Assembly (NCBI GenBank): GCA_963675565.2
Contig: CAXXYD010000004.1
Span: 1 to 64,000 of the forward strand
Source: JARRKU01 sp963675565
GTDB taxonomy: Bacteria; Desulfobacterota; Desulfobacteria; Desulfobacterales; Desulfosarcinaceae
Direction of reading: 5' to 3'
Length of the DNA: 64,000 nucleotides
The position numbers and the translations under genes are program-made. Under the pieces are notes generated by a model. It was not told where the DNA came from and searched no databases. It was given only the letters and a program-made list of their open reading frames with translations. This document shows positions 7,394-15,034 of this stretch, piece by piece. Each line of letters opens with the position of its first letter. The first letter of the stretch is position 1.

Positions 7394-8899
7394 ATGCTTA
7401 AGCTACAAGATACTATTAAATTCGACAATGAAGAATATGTGATTACTGCTTTTCTGGGGCAAGGTGGGATGGGGCAAGTTTTTTCCATTGAAAATAAAAA
7501 GGATAAGTCAAAATTAGCTCTAAAATCGCTTCAATATTTTATTCCGGATGATAACCATCATCGTTCATTAATAAACGAATGGGAGAAAGCTCAATCCATT
7601 GATCATCAAAATGTTATTAAATACCTCGGATTCCATGATGGCTTATCAGAGCCAACAACACCATATTTGATTATGGAATTAGCTGATGAAGGATCCTTGA
7701 AGGATTTATTAAAATCTCAAACTGATTTTTTGGATGAAGATGTCTGTCTTGGTATCTTTCATCAAATTATTAATGGCATGGAAGCTGTTAATAACGTTTT
7801 AGTCCATCGTGACATTAAACCGGATAATATTTTCATTAAACAAGGCATTTTCAAAATTGCCGATTTTGGTTTAGCTAAAATTGCAGCAGACAAAACCCGT
7901 ACGAAAACGTTCAAAGGCTGGGGTACAGAGCCCTATATCGCACCAGAAGCTTATCGCTCAGAAACGAACACGATTCAAATGGATATGTATTCTATTGGTC
8001 ATGTTTTTTATCAAATTGCAGGGATGAAACATGCATACGGGCTACCAACAGATTGGGAGCAAGCGCACCTAACAGCTGTGCCAGAACCCGTTAATAAAGT
8101 TAATGCCAATATTTCTCCAAAAGTGTCTGCTGTGATTCAGAAGTTAATTGAGAAAAGGCCAGAGAATCGTTATGACACTTGGGATAATGTTAGATTAGAG
8201 CTGATTAGTTCTGTTGAGGATGTTGGTAGCCATAAATCTGCAATTGATAAAATTTTAAAGAAAAAGGTTTCAAGAGATGTAGAGGCACAAAAACAATTAT
8301 CAGTTCAGCAAATAAAAGAAAATGAACTTAAAAGAAAATTGGATTTGTTAAATTATCAATTTGAAAATGAAATCATAAAACCTTTAAATGAATTTGTTGT
8401 TAATTTTAATAAGGTTTCAGGTTCAAGCTTGGAAATGAAATTATCAAAAATTAGACGAAGAGTTGATTCTGGCTATAGTATTGTGTTTGATAATAAATCA
8501 ATTGATATTTGGATTCACAAAATTGACGATACAGATATTTTAAGAAGACAAGGTACAAATATGTGGAGAGAGCCGGCACAACACATTATTAAGCCAGAAC
8601 TAAATGGTAAAGCTGTGCTGGCTTGGGGAGGAATAGAGAGTCATACTCACAAAGGTCTGAATATTGTTTTAATTGCTGCCGATTCTGGAGAATATGGCGA
8701 CTGGTTTTTACTAACTAATACACATTCTGCGATAGTTGATTGGCAAAGACGAAATGATAACAGACCTGATCCTTTCGCTTTTACAACTGCTGAGTTGATT
8801 GAAGAGATACATAATGTAAATGCAATGCATATATATAACATTAATGTCTCCCCACTCGATATAAATAAAGTCATAGATTTCATTACTGATGAGTTTTAA
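7394..8899 (+). CDS. Hanks-type Ser/Thr protein kinase with unknown C-terminal domain
   Basis: A 501-residue cytoplasmic kinase. The glycine-rich loop LGQGGMGQVF (21-30), the ATP-anchoring Lys in LALKSL (about 44), catalytic loop HRDIKPDN (138-145), DFG (157-159) and the GTEPYIAPEA activation-segment end show a complete, probably active kinase domain to about residue 275. A charged, probably coiled-coil linker follows (about 285-335). The last 165 residues (SLEMKLSKIRRRV ... WGGIESHTHKGLN ... DPFAFTTAELIEEIH) match no family I recognise. There is no membrane segment. AT-rich codon use is unlike the flanking core genes. It sits between two attC-like sites; bacterial kinases in such islands are often antiphage effectors or signalling parts, but that role is inference here. 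Confidence 0.85.
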   Translation: MLKLQDTIKFDNEEYVITAFLGQGGMGQVFSIENKKDKSKLALKSLQYFIPDDNHHRSLINEWEKAQSIDHQNVIKYLGFHDGLSEPTTPYLIMELADEGSLKDLLKSQTDFLDEDVCLGIFHQIINGMEAVNNVLVHRDIKPDNIFIKQGIFKIADFGLAKIAADKTRTKTFKGWGTEPYIAPEAYRSETNTIQMDMYSIGHVFYQIAGMKHAYGLPTDWEQAHLTAVPEPVNKVNANISPKVSAVIQKLIEKRPENRYDTWDNVRLELISSVEDVGSHKSAIDKILKKKVSRDVEAQKQLSVQQIKENELKRKLDLLNYQFENEIIKPLNEFVVNFNKVSGSSLEMKLSKIRRRVDSGYSIVFDNKSIDIWIHKIDDTDILRRQGTNMWREPAQHIIKPELNGKAVLAWGGIESHTHKGLNIVLIAADSGEYGDWFLLTNTHSAIVDWQRRNDNRPDPFAFTTAELIEEIHNVNAMHIYNINVSPLDINKVIDFITDEF

Positions 8900-8926
8900 T
8901 TAAACAATTAATAGGTGGTAGATCGC

Positions 8927-8984
8927 ATATAACGATGGCTTTCAGCGGTCGCCTACCGGCGCGCGCTGAAATCGAGCGTTATTA
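8927..8984 (+). other. attC-like site 2
   Basis: A clear R-L-loop-L-R palindrome 28 bp after the kinase stop. Outer arms ATAACG (8929-8934) and CGTTAT (8977-8982) pair, inner arms TTTCAGCG and CGCTGAAA pair exactly, and the boxes are separated by short unpaired spacers (ATGGC and TCGAG), as in integron attC sites. The core R'' ATATAAC is one mismatch from RYYYAAC. The right edge is interrupted by the MITE. Confidence 0.6.
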
Positions 8985-9245
8985 CAGATATCCCCAATTA
9001 TTCGCAGGCAAAGCTAAACTACAGATAGGGTTCGATGTGTCTGTAATATTTCAGACCAATAGAAATGACAGATAGTTGCAACTTATCACAACACTCGATT
9101 TATTAACTTTAGCGGGTAAGTTAACCAAAGTGATAAAGCTTGCGATAAACTGAAGATGGCGAAAGTTTAAAGGGTGAATAGGATTTTCGTTATATCGAAC
9201 CTTCTCTATATTTACGCTTTACCTGTGAATAGTTGGGGATATCAG
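8985..9245. mobile_element. 261-bp MITE with TA target duplication
   Basis: Non-coding element with long imperfect terminal inverted repeats. The left end CAGATATCCCCAATTATTC is matched by the right end GAATAGTTGGGGATATCAG, and homology continues inward for roughly 50 bp on each side (GCAGGCAAAGC against GCTTTACCTGT, GGTTCGAT against ATCGAACC). Flanking TA dinucleotides at 8983-8984 and 9246-9247 fit the target duplication of IS630/Tc1-mariner-type elements. It has no ORF, so it must have been mobilised by a transposase elsewhere. It sits exactly between two attC-like sites that face each other. Confidence 0.7.
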
Positions 9246-9247
9246 TA

Positions 9248-9300
9248 AAACGCTTAAATCAGCGGCGCGACTTTTCGTGCACTGGAATTATTTGTTAGCC
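9248..9300 (-). other. attC-like site 3 (minus orientation)
   Basis: On the minus strand the TAA stop of the ATPase gene is part of GGCTAACAAATAATTCCAG, which pairs with CGCTGATTTAAGCGTTTTA through an AAAG loop flanked by CACGA and TCGCG. Outer AAC/GTT core, bulged inner arms and a stop codon lying inside the R'' box are typical for cassette attC sites. Orientation is opposite to sites 1 and 2. Confidence 0.6.
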
Positions 9301-10563
9301 AATCTTTGGCAGGCCGGCAAGCTCTATAAGGTCCTTGCGGTCCTGTTGATTCAACCATATTAAAAAACCACTATCAACAACTCTTAATCGCAGATTTGTC
9401 TGGTCATAATCTAAAACTATCGGTTTCAATTCTTTCTTCACTTGTAATGCAGCACAAGCCTGTAAAGCCTGTGTGATATTTCCAGGGTTTAATTGATCCT
9501 TTTGGGGATGATACTCTCGAAGGATCCTCGTTATTTCAGAATATCGAATACCACGGCTAAGTTCTTCTATTGAGCTGACTAAGATTGGGCATAGTAGCCA
9601 CTTGTACATTTCAAGAGTTGTGGTCTGAAATCCATCGGAGAACTGAGTAATGAAAGAATTAAAGCGGCCTGTTTGTTGGCTAACAACGTCAAGGATCATT
9701 TTCTCTGCGTCACGTTTGTTTCCGATTTCGATCAAGTCTGTACTGGTAATGTTTATACCATATTTGACACAACACTTATAGCAGGCCTCTTGTAGTATGT
9801 AGACACTTCCTTTGCAATCCTTTATGACCGTGGTAACAAATTCATCCGAGAAATTAATATTTAGAAGTTTTTCACCTGATGCAATTACCTCTTTTAGTTC
9901 ACCTACTTCCCATCTATCTGCATTGATTGATATAATTCTTCCAGTTAAGTCCCCATTGTACACAGTTAGCCTGTTTTCCTCAAGCCAAACTCCTATTATT
10001 ATAAAGCAGAACTTCGATTCTTCATGATATGCTTTCAAGGCTACGGAAAAATCTTTTTGAGTTTCGGTATTTAAGTAATGAAAATCTTCTAAAACTATAT
10101 ACTTATTAAAATTGACAGTTTTTAATGCTTGTATTATGTCATTTACATCTCCCGGATCTAGCTCCAGTGGCGCTTTCACAATTTCATCTTTTCTTTCTCT
10201 TTCTGCCTCTGATCCGCCCTCTGCCCCACTTGCAAAAATTTTAGCTGTAATTTTGGCGAATATTTTCGATTTTCCAGAAACTGATTTTGACGAAGATTGA
10301 GTTAGCTCAAAGCCGGCTTTTTTCAAAATCGCACTGTTAATGTCTGCTATTGTCCATTTGTTTGAACAATGAACAACGATATAATCGTTTTCATTTATAA
10401 CGTGTTTGCGCAAGCATGTTTTACCTTGTTTTGAACTGCCAAAAATAACCAAATGTTTGTCTCTTGTTAAACTATCTACCAGGACAGGGTCGGCAGAATC
10501 ACGCATTACATAATTTAAAGGGAGGTCACGAGAGATACCGAAAACATCAGAGGTCTTATTCAT
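9295..10563 (-). CDS. P-loop (STAND/AAA-like) ATPase, unknown system
   Basis: A 422-residue protein. Residues 1-40 hold a short N-terminal segment, then Walker A GSSKQGKT (42-49), Walker B YIVLEDFHYL (about 155-164) and a sensor-like FIIIGVW strand. A helical region follows, and the C-terminus (about 330-422) looks winged-helix-like (RGIRYSEITRILREY ... LRVVDSGFLIWL). This layout is common in STAND-type ATPases of defence islands, but no named family is recognised. It begins 21 bp after an R'-like GTTAGCC on the minus strand, with AGGAGAAAATT before ATG, and its stop is inside attC-like site 3, so it is probably one gene cassette. Confidence 0.65.
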   Translation of the reverse strand: MNKTSDVFGISRDLPLNYVMRDSADPVLVDSLTRDKHLVIFGSSKQGKTCLRKHVINENDYIVVHCSNKWTIADINSAILKKAGFELTQSSSKSVSGKSKIFAKITAKIFASGAEGGSEAERERKDEIVKAPLELDPGDVNDIIQALKTVNFNKYIVLEDFHYLNTETQKDFSVALKAYHEESKFCFIIIGVWLEENRLTVYNGDLTGRIISINADRWEVGELKEVIASGEKLLNINFSDEFVTTVIKDCKGSVYILQEACYKCCVKYGINITSTDLIEIGNKRDAEKMILDVVSQQTGRFNSFITQFSDGFQTTTLEMYKWLLCPILVSSIEELSRGIRYSEITRILREYHPQKDQLNPGNITQALQACAALQVKKELKPIVLDYDQTNLRLRVVDSGFLIWLNQQDRKDLIELAGLPKIG

Positions 10564-10583
10564 AATTTTCTCCTACCGTCTAA

Positions 10584-10636
10584 GGCTAACAAGTTAGTAT
10601 GAGGAACTATATATCATCACATTTGGGTTGTTATAC
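10584..10636 (-). other. attC-like site 4 (minus orientation)
   Basis: On the minus strand GTATAACAA (R'' 6 of 7 to RYYYAAC) and TTGTTAGCC (R' 6 of 7 to GTTRRRY) form the outer stem; inner arms TGATGA and TCCTCA pair weakly around a TATATAGT loop. About 53 bp long. The ATPase gene starts directly after it. Confidence 0.5.
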
Positions 10637-10815
10637 AGAAGACACATTGATTAGAGAGGTCCTATGATATATATAAGAATATACCATGTACATCGTGACT
10701 GTCAAAGCAGGTGTTAACATACCACCATCTATATTTCAGCTTATGTTTGTACGTCCTGCCAGATTTGCATTCATTAACTATTGATCGAAAGTTAACGAAA
10801 TGATTTATTTTTTTA
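10637..10815. other. AT-rich spacer downstream of the nuclease-like gene
   Basis: About 180 bp between the nuclease-like gene stop and attC-like site 4. A 60-codon minus-strand frame covers part of it, but it lacks a ribosome binding site and recognisable features, so no gene is called. Confidence 0.35.
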
Positions 10816-12240
10816 TTACTGATACAAATTCCAATGCGCACCACTATGTTTTTCAGCTTTAAGCGGAACGACTACTTGGGATGGTATGAGATCAATAATT
10901 ACGCCGTCGCGTTGAAACCTTTCAACGGTCTCGTCAAACTCATACAACATGTTAGTTCTTGAATTGGACTGAAAACGGTGAAAACGAACAGCTAAAACAG
11001 GTTTGTCTATGACAAATGACGAAATTTTTGACATGACCTTATCGGTCCTACGTATTTCAACATCTCGCCCCTCAAGCGTCTCTGCTGCAATATGTACAAT
11101 TGATGGGTTATCTTTTGGGACTTGTTTCACTGCATTAGAAAGCAATTTGGTGATATCGCGGGCTTTTTTGTTTATCGATTCTTCAGAATCGAATTTACGA
11201 GTGATGCCACAAGCCCAATCTATTGACTCTACGTATGTACCTAAAACAGGCGCTTCACAATCAACTACCCTTGATCTTTTACCAAAGTGGATTAGGCTTA
11301 CCTGAGAATTATATGGAGCCCAATCACTCCCAAGAAGAGCTCCGAGCATAGGGGATGGCTCTTTGACCCTAAAATTATCTAAGTGAGATTTGACAGCTTG
11401 ACGGTCAATAAGGCGAGCTTTTATTGTAGCATCAGCACTTTCATGAATTAATTGTTCTCTAGTGATTGGGAGAGTGTTTAGCAGGATATTGGCCAAAAAA
11501 TTTTTTGGCAGTGTGTGAACTTCGGCATGAAATACTGCATTTAGCCATATCCACTGCTTATTTTTTATTAGCATAGGAGTTGCTGCATCCCAAAGGCGTA
11601 AAAACTCATTCCGTTCATTTTCTGAATATGCCGTCCTTCTATCAAGACGTTTGCACTCAACAAATAACTCAATAACATCATTTCGAACAACCATATCCGG
11701 GCTTTTTTCTGGCGGCTTTTCTTCGATAAGAGTCACATCCCAGCCCTTTTCAGCATATGCCAGTGCAACTAATATTTCAAAAATTAATCCATCAGGAGAG
11801 GCTTTGTATCGAGTAAGTAATTCAGTAATTTTCCGCTGTATGCCGTCAACTTTCGATGCGTGTTCCCATCGTTCACCTATAGCCACAAAAAAGGGAAGAA
11901 TTCTCTGAGCTTGGGAAATTTCCAAGCATAGTGGGTCCTCTAATGTTTGTTCAACTAAGAATAAATACCAGCCAATTTCATCCTCCCTTATTCGGATAGG
12001 CTTTGCTTGCTCCAATAAAGTAGATTCTGGATAAACTTTTAGTGATTCGACTATCAGGTTACGACGTGTACGCCAATCATCATTTGATAAACTGGACAAA
12101 AAGGGCTTAAGGCCGGCACTCAACATAGCCATCAGATGTTCGTCCCTTTCTCCCATTTGATCAATCAAGATCTTCTTATCACGCTTAATAGCCGCTCGCT
12201 TTCTCTCTTCAAAGGAGCCTCTCCGTCTTGCCTCACCCAT
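10816..12240 (-). CDS. PD-(D/E)XK nuclease-like protein, uncharacterised
   Basis: A 474-residue soluble protein. The basic N-terminus (MGEARRRGSFEERKRAAIKR) is followed by a helical region, then a restriction-endonuclease-like core: FEILVALAYAEKGWDV (E155), SPDMVV (D182) and ELFVECKR (E195, K197), the spacing expected of a PD-(D/E)XK active site. The C-terminal 250 residues are not recognised. It is probably a DNA-cleaving or DNA-binding defence protein. The same AT-rich composition and orientation as the neighbouring ATPase suggest the two arrived together, though 250 bp and an attC-like site lie between them. Confidence 0.6.
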   Translation of the reverse strand: MGEARRRGSFEERKRAAIKRDKKILIDQMGERDEHLMAMLSAGLKPFLSSLSNDDWRTRRNLIVESLKVYPESTLLEQAKPIRIREDEIGWYLFLVEQTLEDPLCLEISQAQRILPFFVAIGERWEHASKVDGIQRKITELLTRYKASPDGLIFEILVALAYAEKGWDVTLIEEKPPEKSPDMVVRNDVIELFVECKRLDRRTAYSENERNEFLRLWDAATPMLIKNKQWIWLNAVFHAEVHTLPKNFLANILLNTLPITREQLIHESADATIKARLIDRQAVKSHLDNFRVKEPSPMLGALLGSDWAPYNSQVSLIHFGKRSRVVDCEAPVLGTYVESIDWACGITRKFDSEESINKKARDITKLLSNAVKQVPKDNPSIVHIAAETLEGRDVEIRRTDKVMSKISSFVIDKPVLAVRFHRFQSNSRTNMLYEFDETVERFQRDGVIIDLIPSQVVVPLKAEKHSGAHWNLYQ

Positions 12241-12269
12241 ATTTATCTCTGCATTTTCTTAATTGAGCA

Positions 12270-12328
12270 AGTTACAACAAATGGAAATCGATAATTTCAA
12301 ATCATTAACTTTCGGGTATTAGTTATAC
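12270..12328 (-). other. attC-like site 5 (minus orientation, weak)
   Basis: On the minus strand GTATAAC (identical to the R'' box of site 4) is followed about 50 bp later by GTTGTAA just before the nuclease-like gene; inner GAAA/TTTC arms pair. The match to the R' consensus is poor, so this is tentative. It would bound the last cassette of the island. Confidence 0.3.
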
Positions 12329-13075
12329 CAATAAAATGAATGAGGTACTGAAACGATATTACACAGCCATGATGGCTATGACAACGGCATTTTATAAAAA
12401 AACGAACGCCTATTCAAAAATAGTTTTGCTAAGAAAACGTGCGCTTTACCATAGAGATATTCATTCGGTTCGTAGCGGATTCGGTATTTTATAATAAAGC
12501 AATGTATAGATCTGGTAGTCCCGGTTCGGTAGCCGGGCACATTAATTTGATGCTCTCAACGGATTCCAATGATGGATTGAAGTTGATTTAAAATTGTTGT
12601 CTTGTAAAGCTTGGGTTAGGGGAAAATTGGGCTGTTTTCAAAAAACCAATAAAACTCTGTTCGTTAGTCCAAAACAGGCCTTTGACAGTGAGGTCATGGT
12701 CGGCCATCTTTCAACGTAACCCTACGACATCATAAACACCTTTGCCTATTATGATATCACCCATTCCCACCCATTCTCGACAATTCCCGTCCTATTTCAA
12801 ATTTCTGAGATAGTGTGCAAACGCATCACTTTTATGGACTCCTGTTTTGGACGGGGCACCGCTCTCTTTTCACGCTGATCGGATGAATTGACAGGCACAG
12901 GGTCATCTGATAAATTTTTGCTATCGCGCTACTGAACATTCGCTATCCTCTGTTCCTGCACCGAAACGCATCACGGTATACTGTATAGACTCAATCAGGG
13001 CTTCGGTCCCCACTACCCGAAAAAATCGGGAAGTGGTACTTGATAAGGACACACCCCATCCGTCCGGGAGGCCGA
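12329..13075. other. Gene-free right border of the island
   Basis: About 750 bp without a supported gene. The left part is AT-rich like the island and the right part returns toward host composition. It contains a GGTTCGGTAGCC-centred hairpin near 12520 and a 12-bp perfect inverted repeat GTCCAAAACAGG (12667-12678) with CCTGTTTTGGAC (12841-12852). The promoter for the CO dehydrogenase operon should lie in its last 200 bp, but I cannot point to convincing -35/-10 boxes. Confidence 0.4.
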
Positions 13076-14305
13076 ATGAAACATGTGATCATCGGCAATG
13101 GCATCGCCGGAGTCAACGCAGCAGAGGCCATTCGTGAACTGGATCCAGCCGCCGGGATTGTCCTGGTGGGGGATGAAACCTTTCCCCCATACAGCCGCCC
13201 CATGATCAGCAACGTACTGGAAGGCAGCCAGCCCCACAGCAAACTGCCCATCCGGTCAACGGATTTCTACGACGAATTGGCCATCGAACCGGTTCTCGGT
13301 CAACGGGCCGATCGCCTGGATGTGGACGGCCGGCGCGTCGGGCTGGCCGACGGCCGGTGGATCGATTTCGACAACCTGCTGATTGCTTCCGGCGCAGACC
13401 CGAGACCCATCAAGGCCGACGGCCTGCATTTGAACAATATCTTCTATATGCGCACCGAAGCCCACGCTCAGCAGCAAGTCCAAGCGCTGTCCGGCGCCCG
13501 CCGGGCCCTGGTGCTGGGAGGCGGGCTGGTGGGGTTCAAAGCCGCCTACGGCCTGCTTAAGCGCGGTCTGCAGGTCACCATGCTGATCACGTCGGGCTAT
13601 CCGCTCTCCATGCAGGTAGATGAAACGGCCGGCAAGATGATCCTCGATGAAATGCTCCGCCATGGCCTCCAGGTCCGGGTCGGCACCAGCGTTTCCGGTT
13701 TTCAGGGAAATGGCGCTGTCACGGACGCAGTCACCGATGACGGCGCGCAATTGCCCTGCGACCTGGTGATCATCGGAAAAGGTGTCCTGCCGGCGCTGGA
13801 CTTTATCCCCAGGGATCGCATCACAGTGGATCTGGGCATTGTGGTCGATGACCAGATGCACACCAGCGTCCCGGGAATCTATGCCGCCGGAGACGCCGCG
13901 CAAACCATGGATATCGCTAGGCAGAAGCCCTGGGTCAATGCCATATGGCCTGAAGCCGCCGTCCAGGGCCGTATTGCCGGCACCAACATGGCCGGCCGGC
14001 CGGTGGCCTTCCCCGGCAGCCTGAGCCGCAATGTCATGCGCGTCTTCGATCTGGACGTTATGACCGTGGGGTACGCCCACCCGGACGAACCGGACGCTTA
14101 TCAGATCTTTCGCTCCGAAAACCGGCTGCAGAAAACCTACCGCAGTCTGGTCTTCCGGCAAGACCGGCTGGTGGGCGCCGTACTGGTCAACCGGATCGAA
14201 CAAGGCGGCGTTCTCAGGGCGTTGATCGAAAACCGGGTCCCCATCACCGTACCCCCACGGACCCTGTTGTCGCCGGCATTCAATTTCAGCCGTCTTCTGC
14301 CTTAA
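13076..14305 (+). CDS. FAD/NAD(P)-dependent oxidoreductase of the CO dehydrogenase operon (FNOR-type)
   Basis: A 409-residue flavoprotein with the N-terminal FAD-binding fingerprint (VIIGNGIAGVNAAEAIRELD), a second nucleotide-binding fold (ALVLGGGLVGFKAA) for NAD(P)H, and the C-terminal FAD motif TSVPGIYAAGDAA. It resembles NADH-dependent oxidoreductases that accept electrons from CooF/CooS and reduce NAD(P)+. The start at 13076 is chosen because CGGGAGG precedes it and the Rossmann strand starts at once. The active-site cysteines of disulfide reductases are absent. It is first gene of a three-gene operon with cooF and cooS. Confidence 0.85.
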   Translation: MKHVIIGNGIAGVNAAEAIRELDPAAGIVLVGDETFPPYSRPMISNVLEGSQPHSKLPIRSTDFYDELAIEPVLGQRADRLDVDGRRVGLADGRWIDFDNLLIASGADPRPIKADGLHLNNIFYMRTEAHAQQQVQALSGARRALVLGGGLVGFKAAYGLLKRGLQVTMLITSGYPLSMQVDETAGKMILDEMLRHGLQVRVGTSVSGFQGNGAVTDAVTDDGAQLPCDLVIIGKGVLPALDFIPRDRITVDLGIVVDDQMHTSVPGIYAAGDAAQTMDIARQKPWVNAIWPEAAVQGRIAGTNMAGRPVAFPGSLSRNVMRVFDLDVMTVGYAHPDEPDAYQIFRSENRLQKTYRSLVFRQDRLVGAVLVNRIEQGGVLRALIENRVPITVPPRTLLSPAFNFSRLLP

Positions 14306-14363
14306 AAGGAACACGAAAAAAAGATAATCGCCACGGAGTCACGTCAACAATAAAGGAGGCATC

Positions 14364-14960
14364 ATGAAACAAGTTGTCGTCCATCCTGAACGGTGCGTGG
14401 GGTGCATGCAGTGCATGCTGGCATGCGCCACCGCTCATTCACGCACCCGGCAGCTCTTCAGCGCCGTGCTGGAGACCCCGCAGCCCAAGCCCAGGGTCCA
14501 TGTGGGCGCCGGCCGGTATGACGAAGGATTCCCCAACCGCTGCCGGCACTGCAACCCGGCTCCCTGCCAGATCGCCTGTCTCACCGGGGCCATTTTCCGC
14601 GACCCGGCTACGGCGACTGTACTGGTGAACCCCGACCGATGCATCAACTGCGCCTCGTGCGCCATGGCCTGTCCCTATGGCGTCATCCGATTCCATGAGG
14701 ACTGCTATGCGCCGCCGGGAAAAACCATCGCGGTAAAATGCGACAATTGTGATGCGCGCGTCTCCCAGGGGGGCATTCCCGCCTGCGTGGAGGTGTGCAA
14801 AACCGGCGCGCTGACCTACGAAGAGATGGCTGACGCCATGAAGCGCAAAACCAGGGAGGTGGCCCGCAGCATGGTATCGGCCGATGCCGCCGCGGCGCTT
14901 CCCGAAGGCGTCGCCTTGAACCGCGGCATGAAGCAGGCCCGGCACAGGATCGGCGGGTAG
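14364..14960 (+). CDS. cooF: CooF-like polyferredoxin (4 x [4Fe-4S])
   Basis: A 198-residue electron carrier. Four cysteine groups are visible: CVGCMQCMLAC, CRHCNPAPCQIAC, CINCASCAMACPYG and CDNCDARVSQGGIPACVEVC, the HycB/CooF pattern. It carries electrons from the CO dehydrogenase cluster to a partner, here most likely the FAD protein encoded just upstream. AAGGAGG stands before the ATG. No signal peptide, so cytoplasmic. Operon position between FNOR and cooS strongly supports the CooF name over other HycB-like proteins. Confidence 0.9.
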   Translation: MKQVVVHPERCVGCMQCMLACATAHSRTRQLFSAVLETPQPKPRVHVGAGRYDEGFPNRCRHCNPAPCQIACLTGAIFRDPATATVLVNPDRCINCASCAMACPYGVIRFHEDCYAPPGKTIAVKCDNCDARVSQGGIPACVEVCKTGALTYEEMADAMKRKTREVARSMVSADAAAALPEGVALNRGMKQARHRIGG

Positions 14961-15034
14961 CAAAAACCGATAGGTCCTTAAATCAGAGCATCGCATGATC
15001 TATAAAGCGTTTGGCAACCTACAGGGAGGTTCTC

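Noticed and set aside
4284..12328. Prophage or integrative conjugative element
   Set aside because: No integrase, structural, lysis, relaxase or mating genes are present; attC-like sites explain the gene boundaries better.
13256..14314. 352-codon minus-strand frame opposite the FAD oxidoreductase
   Set aside because: Shadow of a clear flavoprotein gene with both nucleotide-binding motifs.
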